From Burkholderia cepacia ATCC 25416 (GTDB taxonomy: Bacteria > Pseudomonadota > Gammaproteobacteria > Burkholderiales > Burkholderiaceae): 64,000 bases of DNA. The DNA lies in assembly GCF_001411495.1 (NCBI RefSeq), contig NZ_CP012982.1, forward strand, positions 3,344,191 through 3,408,190. The letters run 5' to 3'. The position numbers were made by a program, and so were the translations under genes. Within the stretch, counting starts at the first letter, position 1. Every line of letters starts with the position of its first letter. The notes under the pieces were generated by a model that ran no database searches, was not told the DNA's origin, and saw nothing but the letters and a program-made list of their open reading frames with translations. Below are positions 35,708 to 44,570 of this stretch, piece after piece.

Positions 35708-37528
35708 ATGCGGGTCCGTATGTTCATCACCGAGACCGGCGACGCGCCGGCCTCCGCGCGCGGTTCGGCCGACCTTCAGCCCGCGCTCCCGCCCGTGCCG
35801 GAACTGGCCACCGTCTGTCGTGTCGCGCGGGCGCATTTCGGTGCCGCCGGCGCGTTCATTGCGCACGCGGATGCCGATGCGCCACGCGTGCTCGCCGTCG
35901 ACGGCGCGCTGCCCGATCCCCTTTTCGCCGATGGCTTGCCACCCCGGGTCGAGCCGGGTCCGGCTGCCGATGCGCGGTTCGCGCCGGACGACACGAACGC
36001 GAATGCGAATGCGAACGGGCAACGCGACGGCGGCCCGCCTCACGCGCCGCGGATCGTCGCAGCCTGCGAACTGGCCGCGCCCGATGGCGCGACACTGGGC
36101 ATGCTGTGCGTCGTCGACGATCCGCAACGCTCGCTCGACGCCACGCAACGCACGCTGCTCCGCGACCTCGCCATGCTGGCGGCAAGCGCGCTTTGCCGCG
36201 CGATCGAAGCCGCCGCGTTGCGCGAACGGCTCGACATCGTCGAGGAACACAGCACGCTGACCACGCTCGCGCTCACCGAAAGCGGCACCGGTGTGTGGGA
36301 TCGCAACGTGGAAACCGGCGAGATCCATTACTCGCCGGCCTGGAAAGCGTTGCTCGGCTACGCGCCGCACGAGCTCGGCACCCGGATCGAGGATGCATAC
36401 GAACGGCTGCATCCGGACGATGTCGACGACGTGAAAGCCGCGATGCTCGCGCACTTCGAGCGCCGCACCGACCGCTACGCGGTCGAGCACCGCATCCGTT
36501 GCAAGGACGGCACCTACAAATGGATCTGCAGCCGCGGCAAGGTAATCACCCGCGACGCCTACGGCCGCGCGCTCCGGATGGTCGGCACGACCACCGACAT
36601 CACCGCGCTGCGCGAGCTCGCCACGCGGTTGCGCGACTCGGCCGCGCTCGTCACGGATCTCACCGACCAGGTTCCCGGGCTCGTGTTCCAGCTGCGGCAA
36701 ACGGCCGACGGGCACCGCTTCTTTACCTACGCGAGCGCGGGTGTCAGCGACATCTATGAACTGACGCCCGAGCAGGTCGCCCACAGTGCGGAGGCGGTCG
36801 AGACGCGGATTCATCCGGCCGACCTGGTCGCCTATCGGCTGTCGCTGCACGACTCGTCGGTGCGGCTGACCCCGTGGCGCCTCGAATATCGCGTGCTGCT
36901 GCCCGGCCAGGGCCTGCGCTGGCGCGAAGGCGATGCACGCCCGCAGCGCACGGCCGACGGCGGCACCGTGTGGCACGGCTTCATCACCGACGCGACCGAC
37001 CGCAAGCACATCGAGGCCGAGCTGCACCGGATGGCCACGACCGATCACCTGACGCAACTGTCGAACCGCCACGCGTTCATGCGGCAAAGCGAAGCCGCGC
37101 TGCGCAACGTGCGCACGACCGGCCTGGCCGCCGCGGTGCTGATGCTCGATCTCGATCACTTCAAGGCGCTGAACGACCGCTGGGGCCACCCGGTCGGCGA
37201 TCGCGCGCTCCGGCATTTCGCGCGGCTGCTGCTCGCGGAAACCGGGCCCGACGGGATCGTCGGCCGGGTCGGCGGCGAGGAATTCGCGGTCGTGCTGCCG
37301 AAGGCGGATCTCGACGCCGCGCTGGCATTCGCGCAGCGCGTGCAGCAACGCGCGATAGAGGCGCGGCTGATGCACGAGGACCAGCAGGTCACGCTGACCG
37401 TCAGCATCGGCATCGACGCGATGCGGGCGTCGGACTTCGGCGCGTACCAGCCGCTGTCACGCGCCGACAAGGCGCTCTATCTCGCGAAGGAGCGCGGCCG
37501 CAACCGGATCGAGGTGTATCGGGCGTAG
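35708..37528 (+). CDS. Diguanylate cyclase with GAF and two PAS domains
   Basis: A 606-residue signalling protein: GAF-like domain (about 20-190), PAS (about 205-330, 'ESGTGVWDRNVETGEIHYSPAWKALLGY'), second PAS (about 340-455) and GGDEF domain (about 460-606). The active-site loop is GGEEF at 522-526, so c-di-GMP synthesis is expected. The inhibitory RxxD site five residues before it reads TGPD, so feedback inhibition is probably lost. A coding microrepeat (GCGAAT units, near residue 97) gives NANANANG. ATG 35708 is used; ATG 35720 and an upstream frame to 35633 are possible. No phosphodiesterase domain. Confidence 0.9.
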   Translation: MRVRMFITETGDAPASARGSADLQPALPPVPELATVCRVARAHFGAAGAFIAHADADAPRVLAVDGALPDPLFADGLPPRVEPGPAADARFAPDDTNANANANGQRDGGPPHAPRIVAACELAAPDGATLGMLCVVDDPQRSLDATQRTLLRDLAMLAASALCRAIEAAALRERLDIVEEHSTLTTLALTESGTGVWDRNVETGEIHYSPAWKALLGYAPHELGTRIEDAYERLHPDDVDDVKAAMLAHFERRTDRYAVEHRIRCKDGTYKWICSRGKVITRDAYGRALRMVGTTTDITALRELATRLRDSAALVTDLTDQVPGLVFQLRQTADGHRFFTYASAGVSDIYELTPEQVAHSAEAVETRIHPADLVAYRLSLHDSSVRLTPWRLEYRVLLPGQGLRWREGDARPQRTADGGTVWHGFITDATDRKHIEAELHRMATTDHLTQLSNRHAFMRQSEAALRNVRTTGLAAAVLMLDLDHFKALNDRWGHPVGDRALRHFARLLLAETGPDGIVGRVGGEEFAVVLPKADLDAALAFAQRVQQRAIEARLMHEDQQVTLTVSIGIDAMRASDFGAYQPLSRADKALYLAKERGRNRIEVYRA

Positions 37529-37665
37529 CCGACGCGACGGCGCGACGGCACGCCGGGCGACATCCGCGCCGCGTCCGCCGCCCGATTTCCCGCCCCCCGT
37601 TGCGCGACCGGTTCGAAACCGATCGTGTAGACTTGCGCCCCTTGCTCCCCTCACCACGACTTGCC

Positions 37666-37962
37666 ATGGACAATGCCAAACGAACCGCGCGAATCGCGAC
37701 AGGTCTGCTCGTCGTCGCGCTCGTCGAGTTGCTGGCGCTTCTGATCGGCTACGTGTTCGCCAGTTCGATGGACGATCCGTACGCCGGCGTTCGCGTGCTG
37801 ATTACCGCGCTGTTCTGGGCGGCAGGCCTCTCGGCCATCGGCGTCATCGCGGCGATCGCCTGCCTGTCGATCGACCTGCGGGCGCGCGGCGGCGTGATCT
37901 ACGGGGCGCTGGTGGTGCACGGCCTGCTCGTCCTGCCCGGGCTGTTTCTGTCCTTCCACTGA
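37666..37962 (+). CDS. Small membrane protein
   Basis: A 98-residue protein with three hydrophobic segments (about 12-33, 45-65, 75-95), start MDNAKRTARIATG. Function unknown; no family recognised. The short imperfect repeat CGGTT-CGA-AACCG about 50 bp upstream may belong to its promoter. The gene converges with the MFS gene on the other strand (stop 37962 versus 37984). Confidence 0.7.
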   Translation: MDNAKRTARIATGLLVVALVELLALLIGYVFASSMDDPYAGVRVLITALFWAAGLSAIGVIAAIACLSIDLRARGGVIYGALVVHGLLVLPGLFLSFH

Positions 37963-37983
37963 ATCGCACCGCAGCCGCCGGCG

Positions 37984-39327
37984 TCACGCCGCCTCCGCCC
38001 GCGGCACCGCCCGCACCCCCAGCAGCATCGCGACCGCGCACGCGGCCAACAGCGCGGCGATCATCAGCATCGCCGGATCCATGCTGCCGGTTCGCGTGCG
38101 GATCAGCCCGACGAGCCAGGGCGTGATCATGCCGCTCGACACGCCGATGCTGCTGATCAGCGCGATCCCGCCGGCCGCGCCCGCGCCGGAGAAATACGCG
38201 GACGGCACGGCCCAGAACACCGGATGCGCGGCGAAGATCAGCATCGCCGCGACCGACAGCAGCGCCATCATCGCGACGATGCTCGGCAGGTGCAGCGTCA
38301 GCAGCGCAAGCGCCACCGCGCCGCCGAACGCGCATGCCGCGAAGTGCCGGCGCCGCTCGCGCTTGCGGTCGGAACGCCGCGCGATCGCGATCAGGCCGGC
38401 CGCGCCGATCGCGTTCGGCACAACCGACAGCAGGCTGATCTGCACGACGTCGTGGATGCCGAATTCGCGGATCATCAGCGGCATCCAGAACAGCAGCATC
38501 AGGAGCGCGGTGGTCAGCGAGAAATAGATGAACGCGAACAGGTACGTGCGCGGTTCGGCCAGCACCTGCCGCAGCGAATGCGGCGCCGGTGCACCGGCAG
38601 CACCGGCGCGGTCGGCGGCCAGGTCGGCCGCAAGCCGCTGGCGATCGGCGTCGGACAGCCAGCGCGCCTGCTCGGGACGATCGCACAGCCAGAACCACGC
38701 GATCACGCCGAGCAGGATCGCGGGCGCGCCCTCGATCGCGAACATCCATTGCCAGCCGTGCAGCCCGAGCACGCCCGACATCCCGCGCATCAGCCAGCCC
38801 GACAGCAGCCCGCCGACCATCCCCGCCACCGCGACGCCCGCGTAGAAAATCGACAGCACCGACGCACGCCGCCGCGCCGGATACCAGTACGTCAGGTAGA
38901 ACACCACGCCCGGAAAGAACCCGGCCTCGAACAGCCCGAGCAGGAAGCGCAGCACGTAGAAATGCTTCGCGCTGTCGACGGTGATCATCGCGACCGACAC
39001 CGCGCCCCACAGGCACATGATCCGCGCGAACGTGCGGCGCGCACCGAAGCGGCGCAGCAAGGCGTTGCTCGGCACCTCGAACAGCACGTAACCGACGAAG
39101 AACAGCACGGCGCCGAGGCTGTACATCGCGTCGGTCAGGCCGAGATCCTGCCGCATCTGCAACTGCGCGAAGCCGATGTTGCTGCGATCGAGGATCGACA
39201 CGATGTAGCAGATGAACAGGAACGGCACGATCCGCATGCCGATGCGCCGGTACAGCGCGTCGTCGTCCTGTGCAGCGGCGCCGGACGCGACGGCACGCGC
39301 GGCATCGGCTTGAAGAGGGGCTGACAT
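37984..39327 (-). CDS. MFS transporter (ACS family), paralogue 1
   Basis: A 447-residue 12-TM carrier closely similar to the gene upstream: 'CYIVSILDRSNIGFAQLQMRQDLGLTD' and 'HGWQWMFAIEGAPAILLG' are shared nearly word for word. ACS members import organic anions such as hydroxyphenylacetate, phthalate or glucarate. ATG 39327 has GAGGAG eight bases upstream. It lies 87 bp after paralogue 2, probably in one unit. Confidence 0.9.
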   Translation of the reverse strand: MSAPLQADAARAVASGAAAQDDDALYRRIGMRIVPFLFICYIVSILDRSNIGFAQLQMRQDLGLTDAMYSLGAVLFFVGYVLFEVPSNALLRRFGARRTFARIMCLWGAVSVAMITVDSAKHFYVLRFLLGLFEAGFFPGVVFYLTYWYPARRRASVLSIFYAGVAVAGMVGGLLSGWLMRGMSGVLGLHGWQWMFAIEGAPAILLGVIAWFWLCDRPEQARWLSDADRQRLAADLAADRAGAAGAPAPHSLRQVLAEPRTYLFAFIYFSLTTALLMLLFWMPLMIREFGIHDVVQISLLSVVPNAIGAAGLIAIARRSDRKRERRRHFAACAFGGAVALALLTLHLPSIVAMMALLSVAAMLIFAAHPVFWAVPSAYFSGAGAAGGIALISSIGVSSGMITPWLVGLIRTRTGSMDPAMLMIAALLAACAVAMLLGVRAVPRAEAA

Positions 39328-39414
39328 CGATCGTCTCCTCGATGGATTCGGGTGCGGTGCGAACAGGGGGTGCCGGTCGCCGCCGCCCGCGCGCGGCGAC
39401 CGGCCGTTGCGCGT

Positions 39415-40770
39415 TCAGTCGCGCGGCGCGGCTTCGCCCTTCACGCCGAGCATCAGCGCGACGCCGCTCGCCACCAGCAACGCGGCCAGCAGATACACGC
39501 CGAGATCCATGCTGCCGGTGCGCGTGCGGATCATCCCGATCACCCACGGGCTGACGATGCCGCTCGTGATCCCGATGCTGCTGATCAGCGCGATCCCGGC
39601 CGCGGCCGCGTTGCCCGACAGGTAGCGGGTCGGCACGGCCCAGAAGATCGGCAGCGCGGCGAAGATCAGCGTCGCCGCGATCGACAGGCACGCGAGCATC
39701 GCCGCGAAGCTGTGCAGGTGCAGCGTCAGCGCGGCGAGCGCGATCCCGCCGCCGATCGTGCAGCACGCGAAGTGCTTGCGGCGCTCGCCGGTCCGGTCCG
39801 AACGGCGCGCGATCAGGACCAGCCCCACCGCGCCGACCGCGTTCGGCACGACGGTGTACAGGCTCACGGCCACGACGTCGGTCACGCCGAAATCGCGGAT
39901 CATCAGCGGCATCCAGAAGTTGAGCGTCAGCGACGCGCAGGTCAGCGAGAAATAGATGAACGCGAACAGGTACACGCGCGGATTGGCGAGCGCGGCCACG
40001 AGGCTGCGCCCGTCGTGCGCGTGGCCGTGGCCGTGGCCGCGGCTGTCGGCGCACAGCGCGGCGACCCGCGCCTTTTCATCGGCCGTGAGCCACGTGGCAT
40101 CCTGCGGCCGGTCGACCAGGAACGTGAACGCGGCGAACGCGAGCAGGATCGCCGGCGCGCCTTCGATCGCGAACATCCACTGCCAGCCGTGCAGGCCGAG
40201 CACGCCGCCCATGTCGCGCATGATCCAGCCCGACATCAGGCCGCCGAGCACGCCGGCCACCGCGACGCCCGCGAAGAACACCGAGATCGCGGCCGCGCGC
40301 CGGTTCGCGGGGAACCAGTAAGTGAGGTAAAGCACGATGCCGGGAAAGAAGCCGGCTTCGAACACGCCGAGCAGGAACCGCAGCACATAGAAATGCGACG
40401 GCTGCGACACGAACATCATCCCGGTCGACGCGATGCCCCACAGCAGCATGATCCGCGTGAAGGTGCGGCGCGCGCCGAAGCGCGCGAGCAGCATGTTGCT
40501 CGGCACTTCGCAGAACACGTAGCCGACGTAGAACACAGCGGCGCCGAGGCCGTACATCGCGTCGCTGAAGCCGAGATCGTGCTTCATCTGCAACTGCGCG
40601 AAGCCGATGTTGATGCGGTCGAGGAACGATACGACGTAGCAGAGGAACAGGAACGGCACGATCCGCCATGCGATCTTGCGGAACAGCAGCGCGTCGTCCG
40701 TGGCGGCGGATGCGGAAGCCGAAGCGCTCGCGTGCGCGAGCGTCGCTTCGGCATGAAGCGATTGGGGCAT
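39415..40770 (-). CDS. MFS transporter (ACS family), paralogue 2
   Basis: A 451-residue 12-TM carrier. 'YVVSFLDRINIGFAQLQMK', 'VFCEVPSNMLLARFGARRTFTRIMLLWG' and 'VLGLHGWQWMFAIEGAPAILLAF' match paralogue 1, so the two arose by tandem duplication. ATG 40770 has GGAGAGA five bases upstream; MERD at 40782 is an alternative without a ribosome site. It is downstream of the MBL-fold gene with a terminator between, so it should have its own promoter. Confidence 0.9.
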   Translation of the reverse strand: MPQSLHAEATLAHASASASASAATDDALLFRKIAWRIVPFLFLCYVVSFLDRINIGFAQLQMKHDLGFSDAMYGLGAAVFYVGYVFCEVPSNMLLARFGARRTFTRIMLLWGIASTGMMFVSQPSHFYVLRFLLGVFEAGFFPGIVLYLTYWFPANRRAAAISVFFAGVAVAGVLGGLMSGWIMRDMGGVLGLHGWQWMFAIEGAPAILLAFAAFTFLVDRPQDATWLTADEKARVAALCADSRGHGHGHAHDGRSLVAALANPRVYLFAFIYFSLTCASLTLNFWMPLMIRDFGVTDVVAVSLYTVVPNAVGAVGLVLIARRSDRTGERRKHFACCTIGGGIALAALTLHLHSFAAMLACLSIAATLIFAALPIFWAVPTRYLSGNAAAAGIALISSIGITSGIVSPWVIGMIRTRTGSMDLGVYLLAALLVASGVALMLGVKGEAAPRD

Positions 40771-40814
40771 GTCTCTCTCCAAACAGGCTGCGCGATTCGG
40801 GCGCGCAGCCGTCT

Positions 40815-40834
40815 CCCAGGGCGTACGTGCGCCC
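40815..40834. other. Hairpin in leader of MFS paralogue 2
   Basis: CAGGGCG (40815-40821) pairs with CGCCCTG (40828-40834) around TACGTG. It lies about 45 bp upstream of the MFS start on the minus strand and could affect leader structure, but no T-run follows on that strand. Confidence 0.4.
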
Positions 40835-40904
40835 TGCTTTCTAGTGAGCTCGGATCACGGCGGACGGCAAGACGGCGGAATGCCGCGGCCGGTCGCCGCT
40901 TCAG

Positions 40905-40938
40905 AAAAAAGGCGGAGCGTCCTGTCGGACACCCCGCC
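40905..40938 (-). terminator. Rho-independent terminator of MBL-fold gene
   Basis: On the minus strand GGCGGGGTGTCC (40938-40927) pairs with GGACGCTCCGCC (40922-40911) with minor mismatches around a 4-base loop, then TTTTTT (40910-40905). It lies 12 bp past the stop of the MBL gene. Confidence 0.8.
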
Positions 40939-40950
40939 TGTGCAAGCCGC

Positions 40951-41910
40951 TCAGTCCTGCAGCGCGGCCCACATTTCCTTGTCGCGCTGCGCGGTCCAGA
41001 TGCGCGGATGCGTGATGCCGCTCGCTTCGTCGAACGCACGCGACACGTCGAACGGCAGGCAGTGCTCGTAGATGAACACGTGGCCGAACTTCGGGTCCAT
41101 CGCTTCGCGCGTGAGCGCCATCGACGCCTTCAGGTCGAGCTTCTGCTCGACGGCCTTGCGGCCCTGCGCGAGCAGCGTCGTGACGAAATCCTTCGTGTAG
41201 TCGAGGCCGTTGTTCACTTCGGCCGGGTTCAGCAGCGCGGGGCCACGGCCCGGCACCAGCTTCTCGGCGTTCAGCGCGCGCAGCGCCTCGAGCGTGGCCG
41301 GCCACTGTTCGAGCTGCGCATCGCCGCAGTAGCACGCGGCGTCGTATTCGACGAGGTCGCCCGAGAACAGCACTTTCTGCGACGGGATCCAGACGATCGT
41401 GTCGCCCTTCGTGTGGCCCGAGCCGACGTGCATGATCTTCACCTCGAGCTTGCCGAGGAACAGCGTGATCTCGCGTTCGAACACGAGCGTCGGCCAGGTC
41501 AGGCCCGGCACCGTCTCGACACCGGCGAACAGGCGCGGGAAGCGCTCGATCTCCGACTTCATGTCGGCCTCGCCGCGCTCGACGATCATCTCGTACGTGC
41601 CGCGGCTCGCGATCACGTGCTGCGCGCCTTCGTCGAAATACGCGGACGCGCCGAGCACGCGCACCGCGTGGTAGTGCGACAGCACGACGTGCTTGATCGG
41701 CTTGTCGGTCACGCTGCGGATCTTCGCGATCAGGTCCTGCGCCATCGCGGGCGTCGCGGTCGTGTCGACGATCAGCACGCTGTCGTCGCCGATGATCACG
41801 CCCGAGTTCGGATCGCCTTCGGCGGTGTACGCGTACGCGTTCTCGGACAGCTTCGTCCAGGTGACTTTCTTCTCTTCCAGATCGGCTTGGGAGGCGAATG
41901 CTTTGGCCAT
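40951..41910 (-). CDS. MBL-fold protein with altered second metal site
   Basis: A 319-residue metallo-beta-lactamase-fold hydrolase. The usual HxHxDH motif reads HYHAVR at 79-84: His79 and His81 are kept, but Asp83 and His84 are replaced by Val and Arg. His166 (GHTKGD) and Asp185 (SGD) are present, while the last ligand, normally GHG, is GRG at 221-223. So the first metal site is intact and the second is not. ATG 41910; ribosome site GGAAC. It is divergent from the double IclR regulator and upstream of two MFS carriers, suggesting a role in breakdown of an imported compound. Confidence 0.85.
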   Translation of the reverse strand: MAKAFASQADLEEKKVTWTKLSENAYAYTAEGDPNSGVIIGDDSVLIVDTTATPAMAQDLIAKIRSVTDKPIKHVVLSHYHAVRVLGASAYFDEGAQHVIASRGTYEMIVERGEADMKSEIERFPRLFAGVETVPGLTWPTLVFEREITLFLGKLEVKIMHVGSGHTKGDTIVWIPSQKVLFSGDLVEYDAACYCGDAQLEQWPATLEALRALNAEKLVPGRGPALLNPAEVNNGLDYTKDFVTTLLAQGRKAVEQKLDLKASMALTREAMDPKFGHVFIYEHCLPFDVSRAFDEASGITHPRIWTAQRDKEMWAALQD

Positions 41911-42087
41911 GTTGCGTTCCGTGGCTGCGAGCCATGTGTTGAGGGGAGTGAGCGGATCATCTTCTCGCGCCGAATATTTGTCAATGACAAAGTCGCTTGC
42001 TATTGTCTAATACGGGTAAACCTGCGGGCTGGCGCGATAAATGGCGTCGGATACCATGCGGGGTTTCGTCAACGGAAGAATCATCGC

Positions 42088-43737
42088 GTGCAGAACCACG
42101 AAGTCAGCGCAGACGATGCGCCGCCCAAGGCGCAGCGCGGGATCCAGAGTGTCGAGGTCGGCGGCCGGCTGCTCGACGCGCTCGCGCGCCGGCGCAAGCC
42201 GCTCGGACTGTCCGAGCTGGCCGCGGCGGCCGACCTGTCGACCGCGCAGGCGCACACCTATCTCGTCAGCCTGACCCGGCTCGCGCTCGTGAAGCGCGAC
42301 GCGCTCACCGGCAACTACGAGCCGGGCCCGTTGTCGCTGCGGCTCGGGCTGACGTCGATCGAGCGCCAGCCGGCCTATCGCGCGACGCTGCCGCACGCGG
42401 CGCGGCTCGCGGAAGCGGTCGGCCTGAGCGTCGCGCTGTCGGTGCCGGGCGCGCTCGGGCCGACGATCGTGCGCATCGAGCACGGCGGTTATCCGCTGCA
42501 CGTGAACCTGCATGTCGGTTCGGTGATGTCGCTCGACACGACGGCCACCGGCCGCGTGTTCCGCGCGTTCGGCGACCCCGCGCAACTCCGCGCGATGGCC
42601 GCCAGCCAGGCCGGCGCGGCCGACACGCTTGCGGGCGGCGAGCAGCCCGTGCCGGACACCGGCGTGCCGCAGGCCGAGCTCGACGCGATCCGCGCACGCG
42701 GGATCGAGCGCGGCGTCGACCTGCCGAGCCCCGGCGTCAGCGCGATGTGCGTGCCGGTGTTCGACGCGGCGGGCGCGCTGCAGCTCGCGTTGACGGTGAT
42801 CGGTTCGACGGGCTCGATCGACGTCGCGTGGGACGGCCCGATCGCGGCGGCACTGCGCGACGCGGCGCGGCAGGCGAGCGCATCGCTCGGCGCGGCGCAC
42901 GATGCCCCGCCGCCCGCACCCGGCGCAGCCCCGGCCGCTCCGCGCGTGCCGCCCGCGCTGGCCGACGATGCGAAGGCGCAGCGCGGGATCAACGCGCTCG
43001 ACAGCACCGGCGAGCTGCTGCTCGCGCTGGTGTCGGCGGGCCGCGCGCTGCCGCTGCGCGACCTCGCGGCGGCGGCCGGGATGCCGGCCGCGAAGGCTTT
43101 TCCGCATCTCGTCAGCCTGCAGAAGATCGGCCTGCTGAGCCGCGACGACACCGGCTGCTTCGGCGGCGGCCCGCTCGGGCAGGCGCTCGGCCTGATCGCG
43201 ATGCAGCGCGTGTCGCCGACGCGCGACGCGGAAGCCGAGATCGTCGCGCTGGCCGGCGCGACCGACATGAGCGTGGCGGCCGCGACGCTCGGGCCGCTCG
43301 GCCCGACGGTGATCCGCCTCGAGGAATCGGCGCGGCCGCAGCACGTGAGCCTTCAGGTCGGCACCGTGATGTCGCTCGTCAATACGGCGATCGGCCGGAT
43401 CTTCGCGGCCGGCATGTCCGACGACGTGCTGGCCGACCTGCTCGCCGACGAGCCCGTGCGCCTCGCGGGCCGCATCGCCCCGCCGACCGACGACGCATTC
43501 CGGGCGCGGCTCGCGACGATCCGCGCGGACGCGCTCGATTTCGCGTTCGACGCGCCGGTGCCGGGCATCGGGACGGTCGCCGCGCCCGTGTTCGATCACA
43601 CCGGCAGCATCCGGCTCGTGATCGCGATCATCGGTTCGTCGCGCGGCTTCCCGCGCGGGCCGGACAGCGATCTCGCGCAGGCGTTGCTCGCCGCGACGCG
43701 ACGGCTGTCGTGGCGGTTCGGATGGATCGGCCCGTAA
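42088..43737 (+). CDS. Double-module IclR-family regulator
   Basis: A 549-residue protein made of two IclR units in tandem. Module 1 (about residues 15-265): HTH 'RRRKPLGLSELAAAADLSTAQAHTYLVSL' and IclR effector domain 'HVNLHVGSVMSLDTTATGRVF'. A Pro/Ala linker (about 267-290) leads to module 2 (about 292-549): HTH 'SAGRALPLRDLAAAAGMPAAKAFPHLVSL' and effector 'HVSLQVGTVMSLVNTAIGRIF'. Ordinary IclR proteins are about 250-280 residues. Start is GTG 42088 with GGAAGA about eight bases upstream; the frame is open much further upstream but lacks plausible content. Divergent from the MBL gene (177 bp). Confidence 0.9.
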   Translation: MQNHEVSADDAPPKAQRGIQSVEVGGRLLDALARRRKPLGLSELAAAADLSTAQAHTYLVSLTRLALVKRDALTGNYEPGPLSLRLGLTSIERQPAYRATLPHAARLAEAVGLSVALSVPGALGPTIVRIEHGGYPLHVNLHVGSVMSLDTTATGRVFRAFGDPAQLRAMAASQAGAADTLAGGEQPVPDTGVPQAELDAIRARGIERGVDLPSPGVSAMCVPVFDAAGALQLALTVIGSTGSIDVAWDGPIAAALRDAARQASASLGAAHDAPPPAPGAAPAAPRVPPALADDAKAQRGINALDSTGELLLALVSAGRALPLRDLAAAAGMPAAKAFPHLVSLQKIGLLSRDDTGCFGGGPLGQALGLIAMQRVSPTRDAEAEIVALAGATDMSVAAATLGPLGPTVIRLEESARPQHVSLQVGTVMSLVNTAIGRIFAAGMSDDVLADLLADEPVRLAGRIAPPTDDAFRARLATIRADALDFAFDAPVPGIGTVAAPVFDHTGSIRLVIAIIGSSRGFPRGPDSDLAQALLAATRRLSWRFGWIGP

Positions 43738-43794
43738 GCCGACGCCCGCTTCCGCCATCCTCCGCAGCGCCCGAATCCCCTCTCTTGTTCGATG

Positions 43795-43818
43795 CGAGGC
43801 CGTGCCGGCACGGCCTCG
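43795..43818. terminator. 24-bp perfect palindrome after IclR gene
   Basis: CGAGGCCGTGCC followed directly by GGCACGGCCTCG gives a 12-bp stem without loop bases, 57 bp past the IclR stop. There is no T-tract; probably an RNA hairpin for termination. Confidence 0.6.
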
Positions 43819-43856
43819 TCGCGCCAGCACGGCCGCGCCAAGGCACCCGATATTCA

Positions 43857-43874
43857 TGTTGCGAAGCAGCAACA
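43857..43874. promoter_or_regulatory. Small inverted repeat
   Basis: TGTTGC (43857-43862) and GCAACA (43869-43874) are perfect arms with a 6-base spacer, in the AT-rich region upstream of the 47-aa gene. Confidence 0.4.
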
Positions 43875-43895
43875 CAAAGTGTCAGTAATTCTCAT

Positions 43896-43936
43896 ATAAC
43901 GAAATCGCATTTCACAAGACGGAGTCGTTTCGTTAT
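43896..43936. promoter_or_regulatory. Inverted repeat ATAACGAAA / TTTCGTTAT
   Basis: ATAACGAAA (43896-43904) and TTTCGTTAT (43928-43936) are perfect 9-bp arms separated by 23 bp. The block is AT-rich against a GC-rich background and lies just before a second palindrome. Probable operator region. Confidence 0.5.
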
Positions 43937-43938
43937 GA

Positions 43939-43954
43939 TTAGGGTTATCCCTAA
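43939..43954. promoter_or_regulatory. TTAGGG-TTAT-CCCTAA palindrome
   Basis: TTAGGG (43939-43944) and CCCTAA (43949-43954) flank TTAT. The site lies 25 bp upstream of the ATG of the 47-aa gene and could be an operator or an RNA hairpin near its ribosome site. Confidence 0.5.
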
Positions 43955-43979
43955 CTCGCCACCTATATGGGGCTTCGTC

Positions 43980-44123
43980 ATGCAAACGTCTAATGTCTCC
44001 GACCGTTCCACCGAATCCGCTGGCTGGCTCGCACGTGTGGGCGAGCTGATTGCAGAAGCTTGGGCACTCCACCTCGAGACCTGCGAAGTCATCGCTGAAG
44101 CACACGCACGCCTGCCGCGCTGA
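43980..44123 (+). CDS. 47-residue small protein
   Basis: Starts at ATG 43980: MQTSNVSDRSTESAGWLARV, followed by an amphipathic helix 'GELIAEAWALHLETCEVIAEAHARLPR'. No family recognised. An in-frame ATG at 43935 would put the palindrome inside the coding sequence, so I prefer the later start. Composition of the upstream 120 bp is AT-rich with several inverted repeats, which supports a real, regulated gene. Confidence 0.5.
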   Translation: MQTSNVSDRSTESAGWLARVGELIAEAWALHLETCEVIAEAHARLPR

Positions 44124-44570
44124 GCGGTACGACCGGCCAACAGCCGGCCGCACGATGCCGTCCTGATCCGCTTGCCCGGATGCGCGCCACAAGGCCGCGG
44201 CACCCGGCAACGCCTGGCGCGGCAAACAACGTGGAAACCGGCAAGAGTTGCCCCGGTTGAATGCGCTCCCGGTGTCGGGAGCGTGTCGGGGTCGCTTTGA
44301 AGCCGATGCCGGCGGCAATCCGCGTCGACGCGGTATCGAATCGGCTTCGGCGCGGTTCTGTCTGACGGTTGCCCGGGCGGGCAGCCGTTATCCAGCCAGC
44401 ACGTGGGAAGGCCGGACCATCGCGGACGGAAGATTCATCCGCGTTGCCGGCCGCGGTTCCGAACCGCGCCGCGCGCCCTGTCCTCCGCCCGATCGCCGGC
44501 TTTCTCCGCGCATACGCGCAGCCACAAGCGCCGTCGTTTCAACGACGGCCGCATCTCACCCCTGCCTTCC
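44124..44570. other. Intergenic region, no gene seen
   Basis: About 450 bp between the small protein and the Lrp gene end. It holds a clean hairpin CGCTCCCG-GTGT-CGGGAGCG at 44264-44283. Short open frames around 44250-44700 are not supported. Confidence 0.5.

Noticed and set aside
43938..43955. Similarity of the palindrome to a homing endonuclease site
   Set aside because: Only a partial match; a symmetric TTAGGG/CCCTAA sequence explains it better.
44264..44283. Hairpin as an sRNA or terminator
   Set aside because: No promoter before it and no T-run after it; kept only as a note in the intergenic entry.
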